Notes: generated by a model from the letters alone, not told the origin. 64,000 nucleotides of DNA from Lophius americanus (GCA_037951165.1 JBBDHG010000169.1:718501-782500), one strand, 5' to 3'. Counted from the stretch's first letter, positions 33,572-48,000 are shown. A program made the numbers and translations.

Positions 33572-35979
33572 CTTGGAGAGAGAGAGAGAGAGAGAGAGGA
33601 AATCATCAGTCAAGGAGGCGTTTGTGGAATAGCGTTGCCTGTCCTGAACTGAGATTAAGGTATTTTTCACCTGGCATCATTCGAAGAGCCGTCATAAAGG
33701 TTATTCATAAGATGTTCTGCTTCTTAACGGAGCGCCGGACATCGTTCAATATTTAAAGGAACAGTCCGGGTCAAAACATAAAGTCATTTTCAAAGATCTT
33801 CATCTGAAGATGAGTAAAAAAAAAAAGAAACAGAAAATCATATTCCACATCTCCAGAAGAAGAAAATTAAATCATTCATCCCATTTATTTAAATTATATA
33901 CATATGTTTATATTGATCCCACTCTAATTGTTTTTGCTTTTTACTAGAATATATTGATCTTTTTTTGGTCGTTGAGCCGCGAGAATACTTGTTTTGAGCG
34001 GACCGATATCCCAATACCCAGAACCATGCATTCATACTCGTATCACAACCAACATCGTTCAATATTTCTGTGAAAGTTGGACCACGAAATGAATTATATA
34101 TAGAAATAAACACTTGGTTTGAAAAGATACAGAGCATAAACAAGCAATCCCACTTGTTGTGGCCTTGGGCCTTGAGTATGAGCCTCGCCTGAATTTAATT
34201 CTCAAAACAAATGAATAACGGCGCCGCAGCTATCGGTTTGTATGTGCATCACCTTGGTAAGAAGTAAAATGATTTATTCTCAGCGTCGGTAACGCCGCGC
34301 CTGCCAATGCAGGAAGAAAATGACACTTTTTGATGAAAGGAAAAAAAAACACCTGAGCGTTAAAATAAAGTGTATTTTAGTGTAAGTGTGTGTTTTTTTT
34401 CTGCGTTGAATGAAAAGACTCTCAGAAGCAGAGCTACTTAACGAGGAGTTGTTAGAAAATAGTGCAATTAAAATAATGAAGGATAACCTTAGGAACCCAA
34501 TTATCTTTCCGGCAGAAAGAAACACACCTGAGGCGGTAACGATAGGTAAGATAAGCGTCAGGACGACGAGTCCAACAGCGTTTAATATTTCAGAAAAGAA
34601 AACAACAAACTGTAAATGAAAACGCATCGTAAATGTAGAGAGGTTCAAATGTGTGCTTGATATAAGACATTCTAGAAATGCGGCTCCACCTTGACTGAGT
34701 GCTGGGTGATGGCACTCCAGGCAGCTTCTGGAACCTTTAACGATTTCTGTGTGTCGTCTGACTGGAGGCAGGGGAGCGGCGCCGTTCAGCAAGTCAAACA
34801 CCGCGTCTGGACCACAGACGACGGAGAGATTCAGAGTAATAACACCTGTTAGCGACCCGATTAACACGACGTGATCTTTGTAAATATGTGAAAAAAACAC
34901 TTTGTTCAAAGGCTGACCGGGGTTAAGCAGCTCAGAGGAGGGCCGGTGTGGTCGTGTGATGACAGAGGAGGACATGGAGGCGTTGGCTGAGGCGGACGCT
35001 GAGGAGGAGGAGATGTCGGGGAAGCTGTGTCGGACCGGAGGAGGAGGAGGCTGGGATGCAGGGCGGTTGTTGAAGGGGTCTTCTACCGCTGAAACACAAC
35101 ACAACACCAAGAAAGTAAAAAAAAAAGGTAAAATTAAGGTAAAAGGTAATGCAAAACTTGCATAATAATTTCTTTAAGCTGGGCTGTCTGTGCTGTGTGA
35201 TGAGACGAAGATCTGTGTATTAGAGCTACGTGGTGCGCTAAAAAGTGTTTCTGAAAACATTTCCGGAGAGACGTCCAGTGCTGAAATGATGTCGTGCTTA
35301 TCTTTGGTCATGTGACAGATGTTCACCACTCTTCATTTGCACATACTGGTCATAATGTAATGGCACACAGATGGAAGGAAACCACTTAGTTTCCCTTTTA
35401 GTAGCAGTTAAATTGAGGGAGTCGTTTCATGCCGCTTTGTCCATCTTACTTTTTAGGCTGCATAAATATCAACACCGATTAGCCATAACATTAAAACCAC
35501 CTGCCAAACACCAAATATTATGATGATCGGAGAGTTAAACTGAACCGCTGCTGTAGCAAAAGGAGAGTGTAATCATAATTAAAGGTCACTAAATGCGATG
35601 TTATTCAAGTCTTGTTGTTATTTACTGATTTTAATGATATTAATATGGAACAGTGTCTACATGTCTGACACTGACAGACTCGTAGCTCTGAGATAAAAGA
35701 GGGACTTTTATGATCATTTCACACTGAAGACAGGACAGCAGAGAGGTTGACGCAGACGCAGAGAAGGTCGGGCCGTGTGTGTGATGGACCACCTTGTGGG
35801 GGCAGCAGAATGTCATAATCAGAGGGTGTCTTGTTGAGGCAGAGGCCGGCGTGGGAGTGTTCTCCTGTGGAATACAAGCAGAGCTCAACAACATGCAACC
35901 CGAGGTTCCAGCAGTCACTCAAAGAAGGAACAGCCGGTAGAGTTTAAACGTGTTATTGAAATAAACCAGAAGGAAGGAC

Positions 35980-36026
<47 letters not shown>

Positions 36027-39000
36027 GCAATGGCGTTATAGTCTATCACCGAATTGTGACCCTCAAATGTGCATAAAAAAAGAAACATCTTCAGTGGTTT
36101 TGAGCAGATGACCTGATATGTGCAGACCCCAAATGGATAAAACCTGACCAGGATGCAGGAGGGGTAATAGACCCTCATTAGGTCTGATCACTGCTTTTCT
36201 CCTTAAACCGTGTACAGAGGAGCTGACACCAGCAAGGCATCCCATTTTCCCCAAAACCCCCTGTGGGCGCATACATCATCCCCACCAAAGATATTAGTAA
36301 TAAAACTAAAATGGTCATCAACGACTTCAAGCTTGTGGCTCCGACATTCATTCAAGGATTTACGGTCAGCGGATGAATGTAAATCCTTCGTTTTTAAAAC
36401 GGCACCTAGCAGATGAGGGTCAACGATGCCCTCTCAGACCCGGGGTCCGTCGGCACCAGTGCCCCGCAGTCTTCCTCACACATTGTGCGATAATGACTTG
36501 TTAAATTCCCCGCCACCTTCCGCCTGTTGCACGTTAACGGCGGCCCGTCGGCCTCTCGCTCTGAAACAGATGAATTTGTGCAGCGATGTGACAAACATCT
36601 TGTTTTGAATGCGGAGGAGGCTGAGGAGACGGCGTTCCACCCAGAGAATGTAGGTAACCGCAGGCCTGTGGTCGTTAACATGGCCTCCGTCACCCGGGTC
36701 TGCTCATATAAATATTTTGGGCTCCTTATTTACAACACACTGAGCTGGAATGTTTATGCCGCAGCTCTCTGCTCCGCATTCCGACAGCGTTCGCCTTTCC
36801 TGAACTAGCTGAGGGCCTGCGGAGTGGAGCAGTCGGTAAGTATCATAAGATACGACATGGCAGCCTGATAAGGCGTCGTGGCGGTGCAGCCGAGGTCACG
36901 GGTCGCCCGTCCGGTGCAGAAGGTCATGAAGATTATAGCGGTTAAAACAAAAAACGGCGGTTCCTCCAGACGATCTATGAGCGGTCCGTTATCAGACACG
37001 CACAGTAAATATTGTCCCACCCGACTCACGCTCTCCACCTGGAGCTCAAACTTTTACCTTCTGGAGGAAGATTTAGGGTCGCCGCTAGGCAGCCTGACCC
37101 GCAGCAAGAACTCATTCCTACCGCAGGACCGTAAAGCAACTACAAAAAAAAACATACGGGAGGCCCATATGTTTGAGTGATGAGTCATAATCACCACCTC
37201 TGTGTACATCTGTGCAACATCTCCTCCACCTACTGCATGTTCTACATCATTATCTGTGCAACATATCCTCCACCTACTGCATGTTCTACATCATTATCTG
37301 TGCGACATCTCCTCCACCTACTGCATGTTCTACATCATTATCTCTGCAACATGTCCTCCACCTACTGCGTGTTCTACATCAATATCTGTGCGACATGTCC
37401 TCCACCTACTGCATGATCTACATCATTATCTCTGCGACATATCCTCGACCTACTGCATGTTCTACATCATTATCTGTGCAACATATCCTCCACCTACTGC
37501 ATGTTCTACATCATTATCTGTGCGACATCTCCTCCACCTACTGCATGTTCTACATCATTATCTCTGCGACATCTCCTCCACCTACTGTGTGTTCTACATC
37601 ATTATCTGTGCAACATCTCCTCCACCTACTGTGTGTTCTACATCATTATCTGTGCGACATCTCCTCCACCTACTGCACGTTCTACATTATTTATCTGTGC
37701 GACATCTCCTCCACCTACTGCATGTTCTACATTATTTATCTGTGCGACATCTCCTCCACCTACTGCATGATCTACATCATTATCTGTGCAACATATCCTC
37801 CACCTACTGCATGTTCTACATCATTATCTGTGCGACATCTCCTCCACCTACTGCATGTTCTACATCATTATCTCTGCAACATGTCCTCCACCTACTGCGT
37901 GTTCTACATCAATATCTGTGCGACATGTCCTCCACCTACTGCATGATCTACATCATTATCTCTGCGACATATCCTCGACCTACTGCATGTTCTACATCAT
38001 TATCTCTGCGACATCTCCTCCACCTACTGTGTGTTCTTCATTATTTATCTGTGCGACATCTCCTCCACCTACTGCATGTTCTACATTATTTATCTGTGCG
38101 ACATCTCCTCCACCTACTGCATGATCTACATCATTATCTGTGCGACATCTCCTCCACCTACTGTGTGTTCTACATCATTATCTGTGCAACATCTCCTCCA
38201 CCTACTGTGTGTTCTACATCATTATCTGTGCGACATCTCCTCCACCTACTGCATGTTCTACATCATTATCTCTGCGACATCTCCTCCACCTACTGCATGT
38301 TCTACATCATTATCTGTGCAACATATCCTCCACCTACTGCATGTTCTACATCATTATCTGTGCGACATCTCCTCCACCTACTGCATGTTCTACATCATTA
38401 TCTCTGCGACATCTCCTCCACCTACTGTGTGTTCTACATCATTATCTGTGCAACATCTCCTCCACCTACTGTGTGTTCTACATCATTATCTGTGCGACAT
38501 CTCCTCCACCTACTGCACGTTCTACATTATTTATCTGTGCGACATCTCCTCCACCTACTGCATGTTCTACATTATTTATCTGTGCGACATCTCCTCCACC
38601 TACTGCATGATCTACATCATTATCTCTGCGACATCTCCTCCACCTACTGCATGTTCTTCATTATTTATCTGTGCAACATGTCCTCCACCTACTGCATGAT
38701 CTACATCATTATCTGTGCGACATCTCCTCCACCTACTGCATGTTCTTCATTATTTATCTGTGCAACATGTCCTCCACCTACTGCATGATCTACATCATTA
38801 TCTGTGCGACATCTCCTCCACCTACTGCATGTTCTTCATTATTTATCTGTGCAACATGTCCTCCACCTACTGCATGATCTACATCATTATCTCTGCGACA
38901 TCTCCTCCACCTACTGCATGTTCTACATCATTATCTCTGCGACATCTCCTCCACCTACTGTGTGTTCTACATCATTATCTGTGCAACATCTCCTCCACCT

Positions 39001-42000
39001 ACTGTGTGTTCTACATCATTATCTGTGCGACATCTCCTCCACCTACTGCACGTTCTACATTATTTATCTGTGCGACATCTCCTCCACCTACTGCATGTTC
39101 TACATTATTTATCTGTGCGACATCTCCTCCACCTACTGCATGATCTACATCATTATCTCTGCGACATCTCCTCCACCTACTGCATGTTCTTCATTATTTA
39201 TCTGTGCAACATGTCCTCCACCTACTGCATGATCTACATCATTATCTGTGCGACATCTCCTCCACCTACTGCATGTTCTTCATTATTTATCTGTGCAACA
39301 TGTCCTCCACCTACTGCATGATCTACATCATTATCTCTGCGACATCTCCTCCACCTACTGCATGATCTACATCATTATCTCTGTGACATCTCCTCCACCT
39401 ACTGCATGTTCTACATCATTATCTCTGCGACATCTCCTCCACCTACTGCATGTTCTACATCATTATCTGTGCGACATCTCCTCCACCTACTGCATGTTCT
39501 ACATCATTATCTCTGCGACATCTCCTCCACCTACTGCATGTTCTTCATTATTTATCTGTGCGACATCTCCTCCACCTACTGCATGATCTACATCATTATC
39601 TCTGTGACATCTCCTCCACCTACTGCATGTTCTTCATTATTTATCTGTGCGACATCTCCTCCACCTACTGCATGTTCTACATCATTATCTGTGCGACATC
39701 TCCTCCACCTACTGCATGTTCTACATTATTTATCTGTGCAACAACTGCCTGTCCAAACTCTTCATTGGGTTTGTGTAAATACACTCTGTGTGATCTGTGG
39801 AATATGAAAAGAGGAAGATGCCGCGACACATTGATTTCCAAGGAACCACTCAGTAAGTAAACGTCTGCGTGTGTTTGGTTTGTAACTTCTGTCAAATAGC
39901 TGTTGGATGGAGTCCAGATCAAATTCCACCACAGGGACAGTGGAAGTGTATCGGATCTTATGGAATATGTTCCATAAAAAAAGGAGTACTAACATTTGGA
40001 GATGCAGATGGTGAAGGGAAATGAAGCCAGATTATATAAAGATTCATTTTCATATTGTTTTTTGCGAACGGAATTCCTGCACACTGACTAACTTTAACTT
40101 TATGAAGAATATTTATCACAAAGTTCCGGTACAAGACCTTCATGAAAAAAAAAGAAAAAGAAAAGAGAAGATTCCTTTATTGCGAGGCCCTACATTCGCT
40201 ACCTTCTCCAGTAACCCGACCCAGTACGTCTTCACTAAGGGTTAACCATATGTGTTTGTTATCGTCCACCTCGCCGTCATGAACCTCCATATGTGTGTCA
40301 GAAGAAATCCTGTTCTTCCTCTTTCACTCAGATGACGTGACGATTGAAACCCTTTAACGTTCTGCTGTTCTATTGAAGAATGTGACTGAACCCTTTCATA
40401 ATATGACCCAGTGGGACCATGTGTAAGCTGAAGAGTAGGAGACCGAGGGCAGAACCCTGGGGGACCCCTCGGGTCAAAGGGGAACCGAGGAGAAAGGCAC
40501 GAACCACGGCAAAGCTGGATTTGAAAAGCGGTTTGCCTTTTCTGGTCTATTAAAGCATATGATTATTTACTAAATGTAAATTCAATACAACCGAAAAAAT
40601 ATAAGAAGGGTCAAATAGTATTTTAAAAAAGACACTTTACCAAAAAGGACGAGCTAATGTCATAAAAATGGACAATTTTCCATGAAATAAAAAATGTTAT
40701 CACAAAATAATTTTATCAGAGTGAATCTTTTTTTTTCTTTTTTAAAAAGAAGCTTGACCAAATTCGTCCTTTTTACGTAAATGTATAGAGTCTAGGATCT
40801 CAGAACATCCATAATCCGGACAGGACAGTATTTCCAACTGGACTGGGATGCATAAAGGAATATTAACTGTAGTTGTGAACATCACGGCTCACTGCATGTT
40901 CAGTTTTCATGCAAAATAAACCACAAAGCAATAGGAATAAAGAGAATATGTTCAAGGAGTGTGATCCGGTTCCGGACTCACCGGGCTCCACGGGTCGAGG
41001 GAGAGGCTTCTCCTCAAAATGGGGCTCTGGAGAGATGTTTCTGCATGAGACAGCAAATATTTATGTTTGACAGCAGCTTAAATAATGGAGCCCTGCGTTC
41101 TGCATCACCAAAGTAATCTACTAACACTCTGTAATCTTCCTCTTGTAATATTCTCACAATACACTGAGGGAGGACTAGTACCTGCTGGGAAAGGAGATGC
41201 AGATGGGAGCTTGAATCAGGCAGTTGTTGAATGAAGGGATCTGATAGTTGTCCTCCACCATCTCCACCGCTCCATGCTGGCGTTCCACCACAGAACTGGT
41301 GAAAGGGTTGGAGGGTCTACGAAGATGACCAAATGTTGTCAAACCAGCCTAAACATCAGCATCAAACGTACGGTTCTTTGTTACATTTTCATACAATTGT
41401 AGTGTCCCATTGCGAAGAAGGCTGATGGGTGTTGTGGCAGAAGTTAACACTTTTTTTTAATTTATTTTTTAATACTTTTACGAGAATGTCTCGTCACAAA
41501 CAACAAGGAGACCTCTGTAGGTCTGTAGGCGGCCTAAAAGGAATCCATCACCGGTGATCCCTGCTGAATGCTTGCCAGTTAGATCTGTGTCTGAATGGAT
41601 CCAAACATCATCATCATCATCATCATCGTCATCATAATAAGAAATGTATTTAGTGTGGCGCTTTTCGCAGAAAAAAACTTCACAAAGTACTTCACAGTCC
41701 GTAAAAGTATTCATCCGATGCAACAAGGCAAGTAGATGATAAAAAATAAAAAGTCCCATTAGATCAAGGGGGTCACAAGTTTCAGAACCAAGCACCACAG
41801 TTCTGTGTTTCCACCAGCGACCCGATCATGGTAAAATCACAGTCTGAGCCTGAAAGTGTTTTTTTACTGGACCTCAGGGAGCGACACAGTTGGGGACAGA
41901 CTTAGACATTGGACGGCCGAGCTTGTGAGAAAAGCTTCGACCATTTAAAAGGTGTGTTTCTTTGTGTCATAAGTTATATAAATCTGCCATCATGTGTCTC

Positions 42001-45000
42001 ATTACTGAGGGAACCCAAACAGAGGCAGCCTACAGATGCATACGTTCAGAAGGATGTGCATAAGACCCGGCTGCTCTCATCCTCAGACTCAGGAATGTAT
42101 ATAGAGCAGTAAAAACGTAAAAACTGATCTGATTGTCAGGAGAATTCAACCAGGAAGAGTCGTCGCAGCTGTTTAGACTATGTAGCCTTAGAATAGAGTC
42201 ATCTGGAGATAATAAGATAATATACCGCCACAACATCCGCCAAAAAATTGGATACGCATGTTGCTTTGTCTGTGCTCAGAGTACAACTCTTGTCAAACAT
42301 CGCTCTCAACTTCCAACCAGCAGGCCTGCGGACCAAATGGTGCATTTAGGAGCTTCATGCAGGGTTCTGCAAAGACTTTCTGAGCTCTTTCATCACCGCA
42401 CAGGAGTCTTTGATCAAAACAAGAAGACCACCACATGCTGCTTGTTTCTAATGATATGCATAAGCATGTAAGTGAAGACAACATTTATGAATAAGGTGAA
42501 ACGATAGAGGTAGATGTTTAGGATGTTTAGTGCAGCAGGACAGCAGCTACTCTGCAAAAATAAAGCGGCAAAATTGAAGAAGACGTGCAACTCCCTGCGT
42601 TCTAGAGTGAAGCGCTACGATAGAGGAAGAAGAATCAGATGATGATCAGAAGGGTATTCAATTATCTTCTGTTCCCATTTGGAAGTTTTCTATGTTTATA
42701 ATAAGGCCTGTAACTGAACAAAAGGTTCTTGTTCTGCCACAAAAGAAAATTTAGCTGTTCACAAAATATTATTCTTCATTTTTTTTGAAGAACACCTTTT
42801 CACTTTGCAACATTAGGTGGCAACAGTAGTGCAAACTTTGAATTGAGGCCCGTGACTCAAATAATGTGTCATAAGAGAAAGCTTCAGTTCGACCTTTGAC
42901 ACACTTTAACCTGCGTGGGGACGAAATCATCAGATTTTGGGGGGGAGGTAAAACAGAACTGAGAGATTCCTCAAGCATCAGAAAACCTTCAGACATCTTA
43001 TTTATTAAAGTAACTCAGATAGTCAACAGACGAATAATGTCCAGTTGTTGCTATAGCAATGTCATTTTTGCACAACAATTTAAGAAGCCCTTGTTTTCGC
43101 TCCATCACAGGCTACCATTACACAGCTAACATTTCTATCAATCAACATTCCCACCTGGGTAAAAGAAGAGTAGAGTACAATATTCTTGTGCTGCCAAGGT
43201 ACAAAGTACCTTAACCGTTGTGTCTGCCGTAGTTAATGATTAAACGGAAACTCTGTATAGGAAATGTTTGCTACGCTGCTACGAATGATGAAGGGAGTTT
43301 TATGTCCGTTAAAACTGTGAATTTCTGCTGTTTCTCTCAGGCTGTGTACGATACACATATATATATCTATATATCTATATATATAGATATATAGATGTAT
43401 ATTTAGGGGTTTAGGTCAGCTTACTGGGTTAGCCATGGCAAAGCCTTTATTTTGTGATCTCTGAACCATTTTTGGGTTGATGTTGAGGTGAGATTTCAGA
43501 TCATTGTCCAGCTGGAAGGTCCGAACACGGCCCACTTTACGTTTCCTGATGAAAGCTTTTAGGTTTTCATCCAGGATCTGCCGGTTTTTGATGGAGCCAT
43601 ATCTTTTAAAAGGATGTCAAGGACGTTTGGAAGAAAAAAGCCCCGCAGCATCACAGATCCACCATCATACTTCACAGCAGGTTTCTTTTCATGCTACACC
43701 GCATCCGTCTTACATGTGTGTAGCCAAAAAGACCCTCTTTAGTCTCATCTGACCTATGACCTCCAGAGGAGTCCCAGTGATGTCGGCAGATCTACAGCTC
43801 ATCTTTGTACACAGACAGGCCAAGGATGAACGGAAACATAACACGACGAGGACCTTCAAAATCTCACGTGGCACTTTAACCACACGGCATATTAAGGAGC
43901 CGAGATAAGACCCAAATGATACATAAATTGCTTAAATGTTGGTTCTGATAAAAAAAAGAAAAAAGAAAAAGTGCATGACAGACTGGTTTGAGTTGCGAAA
44001 AGCGGCCCTACACAATATGAGTCAGGTGGTTTTAATGTTATGGCTGATCTGCGTATAAGTAAAGCATTTATACCTTTATATATTTTAGGGGTTGGAGAAG
44101 AGGGATTTCTGTGGAGATTCCGCTGCAGGGAACGTCTGGCTCCAGTTACTGAGACTGACAGGCAGTCAGGGAGGAGCGGAGATTCTCCTTTGGTTGAAAT
44201 TCATCAATAAATAAGCAAATAAACCTGGTATGATGACTAAAGCACATTTTTGTATCATGATGTACGATGAAACTCGCGAGCGACGCATCTCTGCACGCGA
44301 CATGGTTGACTTTTGCATTTTGCAGAGGCGGCGTTAATGCTTAAAGATGAGGCCAGATAAGATGGAACTTATTCAATCCCCAACAAAATTCCTGGGATGT
44401 GCAGACGGCGTGGCCCCGCAGTCCAAGTCTTTTCTCATGGACGCCTCTGCTTGTTCCAGAAAGGGACATGAAGATTTAGCAGATCAGATTTGCTTCAGAG
44501 GAAAAACAAAACAAAAACAAAACAAAATGTTGGCATATTATAAAGTACCAAATATGCGAGCGGTGACCTTGCAGTGAATCACTGCTGTGTATTTTATATA
44601 AGTATTGGACGGGATTACGCCTACATAACCGGACCTAGCCCTCACTGAGTGTTGTTCGGAGAATAGGTGATGTAACCCAGTGGTAGTCCTGCCCTTGTGC
44701 TGAAAAACACTTTCTACAACTTGTTTGGTTTGAGTAGAACCAGAGACATCTCTGTCCTCCGCATTACAGCCTGCAAGAACTGATCTGATTCTAGCAGCAG
44801 CTAAAAGCCTATTAGATGTTCGGCCATCATTTTTTTTTTTTTAAAGCTGTCTCTAAGCAAGACTTCTCCCTAAGGACGCCAGACCTCACTGATAGAAGGT
44901 CTCCGGGTCACATGGAACTTTAGAACTGAACCACAGGGGTAAGGGGAGAACATTATATTATATTATATATTATAAGAATATTAATGATGTATGAGACACG

Positions 45001-48000
45001 ACTTTAAAATGTGATAAGAGGCTTTTAACATGAGAATAAAAAACGTTTTTCGTCAACTTTGGGTCAACACAGCACGTTAAATAATCAGTCTAATGACCAA
45101 ACATGAAATTAGATAAAGCCGTCTTAGTCTAAAAAGATCTTTGCACGCACGATCCATTGATTACAGAATCCTCTGTTTGTTCAATCACACGTTGATTTCG
45201 ACGTACTAAATATAAAATTGCCACAAGGGGAAAAAAAGTCATTTGGAACTTGAGACATAGAATTAAGTGCCACTGAAAGGATTCAGAGAATAAACCCACT
45301 TAGACACACAGCAATCTTATCGGCCTGCACGGAAATGACATCTTATTATTGACTAATTTAATATTTACACAATATTTACAATGAAACTTTAAGAGGTTGT
45401 CCAATGATTCAGACGTTGGTTCGTGTTTTGTTCTTGGTTTTGGTTGGGAAATGATGATGATGATGATGATGATGGTGGAGGAATGTGTTTTGTCAAATAG
45501 AGATGTTGAAAGTGTAGAGTGTGAGTAATACTTACTTTTGGCTACTGGTGAGGGTGGGCTCCGTTGGAGAGTGTCTCGGGGGAAGAATGTCATAGTCATC
45601 ACTGATTTGCATACCATTAGAGCAGTGCTGCCGAAAGCAAGGAGGGAGATTATTTTAAAAAAGGAGCTGGATTTCAGCATCTGAAATGAATTTAATACAT
45701 TTATACAGTACCGGGGGTGGGTCCAGTCATTATCACTTCATCAAATAAAGGTAGATACAGCAACTCTATGTGAAATTGCAGTAGTTTAACCACAAAAACT
45801 GCAGTTTCAAGGCAGTTTAAATGATGGAAATCAAGTACTTTAGTGCAATTTACTTGTTTGATCAAGTTTGATACGTTTGAAATGAAGAAAAGAAAGTATA
45901 AACAGCACAAAAAGAGCCTAATATGCAAAAAAGATATACCAAAAAACGTGCAAAAACACAAATTATACGATTTACAAATGTGTGCAAGAAAAATATATAA
46001 GATAGATGTTTGAAAAAATAGTCTAACAATGAGAATTTCACTGTGATCGGTGCAAATTTACAGTCTCTCGGGAAATTTAAAGATGTAACCAAATGAGTAA
46101 AGTACTGAGCAATACAAAAAAAACACCTTCAAGAATGACAGATTGCAAACATCATCATATATTGCACTAGTATATATAATTAAGACTGTACATTGCACAA
46201 AAATCTAGTTTATATATCTTTATTGCACAGTGATGATGGCTATAGAGATGGAGATGTTCATTGAACATGCTATAAATGCAATAACAATAATTAAAAGTAA
46301 TATATTCTTCAGACAATTCAAACAAACCTTCCCTCTTTTAAGCGTAACATAACAACTAAACACTCCTGGCCTTATATTTGAAATGATCTCATTTTCTACC
46401 ATAAGTATTTAAGGGGGTTGATTACTTTTTCGTGCTTGTCATTAAGGTCATGCGTGACTTTTTTTTCACGTTATTCAGCAGGAGGGGCGCCGATACTTAT
46501 TCACAGCACAGTCAGTCACTGCGTATGTGGAGAAAATTTATGCAAATAACCGCATCGATTCCCGGAAGGCACTTTCTACCAAAGAAGCTCTGCTGAGGAG
46601 AATGTGTGGCTTTTAAGTGTTAAAGTGGCAGGAGAGGATTCCGGTTTCCTCGGCGGTAAACGCTGAGCCCGTCTCTGGATGATTTGCTCGTTTGTATTTG
46701 GAAGGACAAATGCATTTGTGAATTTTGGCTCAATCATAGATTCCGACATTTAGCAAAATGAGATGAGTTGAAAAAGGATGACTTTTATCAATGGATAAGC
46801 CATAACATTAAAACCACCGTTCCAATAATGCATAGGGTGTTCTGGCCCATTTCTATCAGAGCCAGGATGAACTATTTCAGTAATTTCTGCAACAGAAGCT
46901 CTACTTCAGAAAACTTGGGCTACCCTTCTCTCCCAATGCACGTCAATGAGCCTCGGGCACCCATGACCCTATTACCAGTGCAACAGTCCTTCCTTAGACC
47001 ACTTTGGTAGGTACTAACCTCTGTGGAATGGGAACACCAATAAAAAGACCTGCAGTTCTGGAGATGCTCCAGCTTAGATGTCTAGCTGTCACGATTTACC
47101 CCTTTTCAAAGTCACTCAGATCCTCATGCTTGTCTCTTTTTCCTGCTTCCATCACATCCATATCAGGCCAAAATGTTAATTCCTTCCCTTATATATCCCG
47201 CCTTCTTACAGGCGCTATGGTAACAAGATAGTCAATCTTATTCTGACTTTCCCTGTCAGTTCTTAAAATGATGGCTGATCAGTATCTATATAGAGTAGAG
47301 AGGGACAGACAGACTAATAGACGGACCGTGGCGATTGTATGTTTGTTGGAACGGTAGTTAAGGAGAATCGAGCTAAGCTACAAGCTATACTTCAAGTTTT
47401 ATCCTAATACAATCACTTTGTCTCCCTCACATAAAAAAATCCCACTACATATTAATGGTACTGACATTTAGAAGTGGCCCCCTATTGAAACATCTGCAGT
47501 AATCCACAAACTCATCCATGAATAATACATCAGGCACCAGGAAACCTGCGTGGTGGAATAAACACTAACAACTGAAATCATCAGGGGTTGTGGGAAATGT
47601 AAGGCCCAAGATATCTAATGCATGATTGTAGAGGCTTTTGGGAAACTACATAATACAGACGTTGACTAGTATTAGTCAACGTCTGTTGACTCACTAAGTT
47701 AGCTTTACAGCTAACAATTGGTTCTTTTTGTCCCATGCGTTTCTCTTTCACTGACACCTGAAAATGTTGTCGGAGCAAATTAACGTCAGGGATTCAACGC
47801 AAAAAAAACTGGAGTGTTGAAATTCCAGCGTTAGTCATTTTGGACAGTTTCGTTTCAACATATCCTGAGGTCCAATTACGTTCAGTGTTGGATTTAATTG
47901 TCAAAGATGATCTCATTAGAGTTTTTTCCAACTAGGAGAAGATGCATTTAAGCTCCACCCACACAGAAAATAAAGGTGGGGAACATTTAAGAGTCACCCA

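Noticed and set aside
34280..35110. A single 276-codon minus-strand gene
   Set aside because: It contains two cblb exons (34918-35088 and 34690-34806) joined by intron that happens to be open; phases and human alignment support splicing.
37202..38788. 528-codon frame and other long frames over the 44-bp array
   Set aside because: The 44-bp period cycles through three frames and most monomers lack stops, so openness is a property of the repeat. The array is in a cblb intron and has no conserved domain.
37209..39742. CRISPR-like array
   Set aside because: Monomers are contiguous tandem repeats with no unique spacers, in vertebrate DNA.
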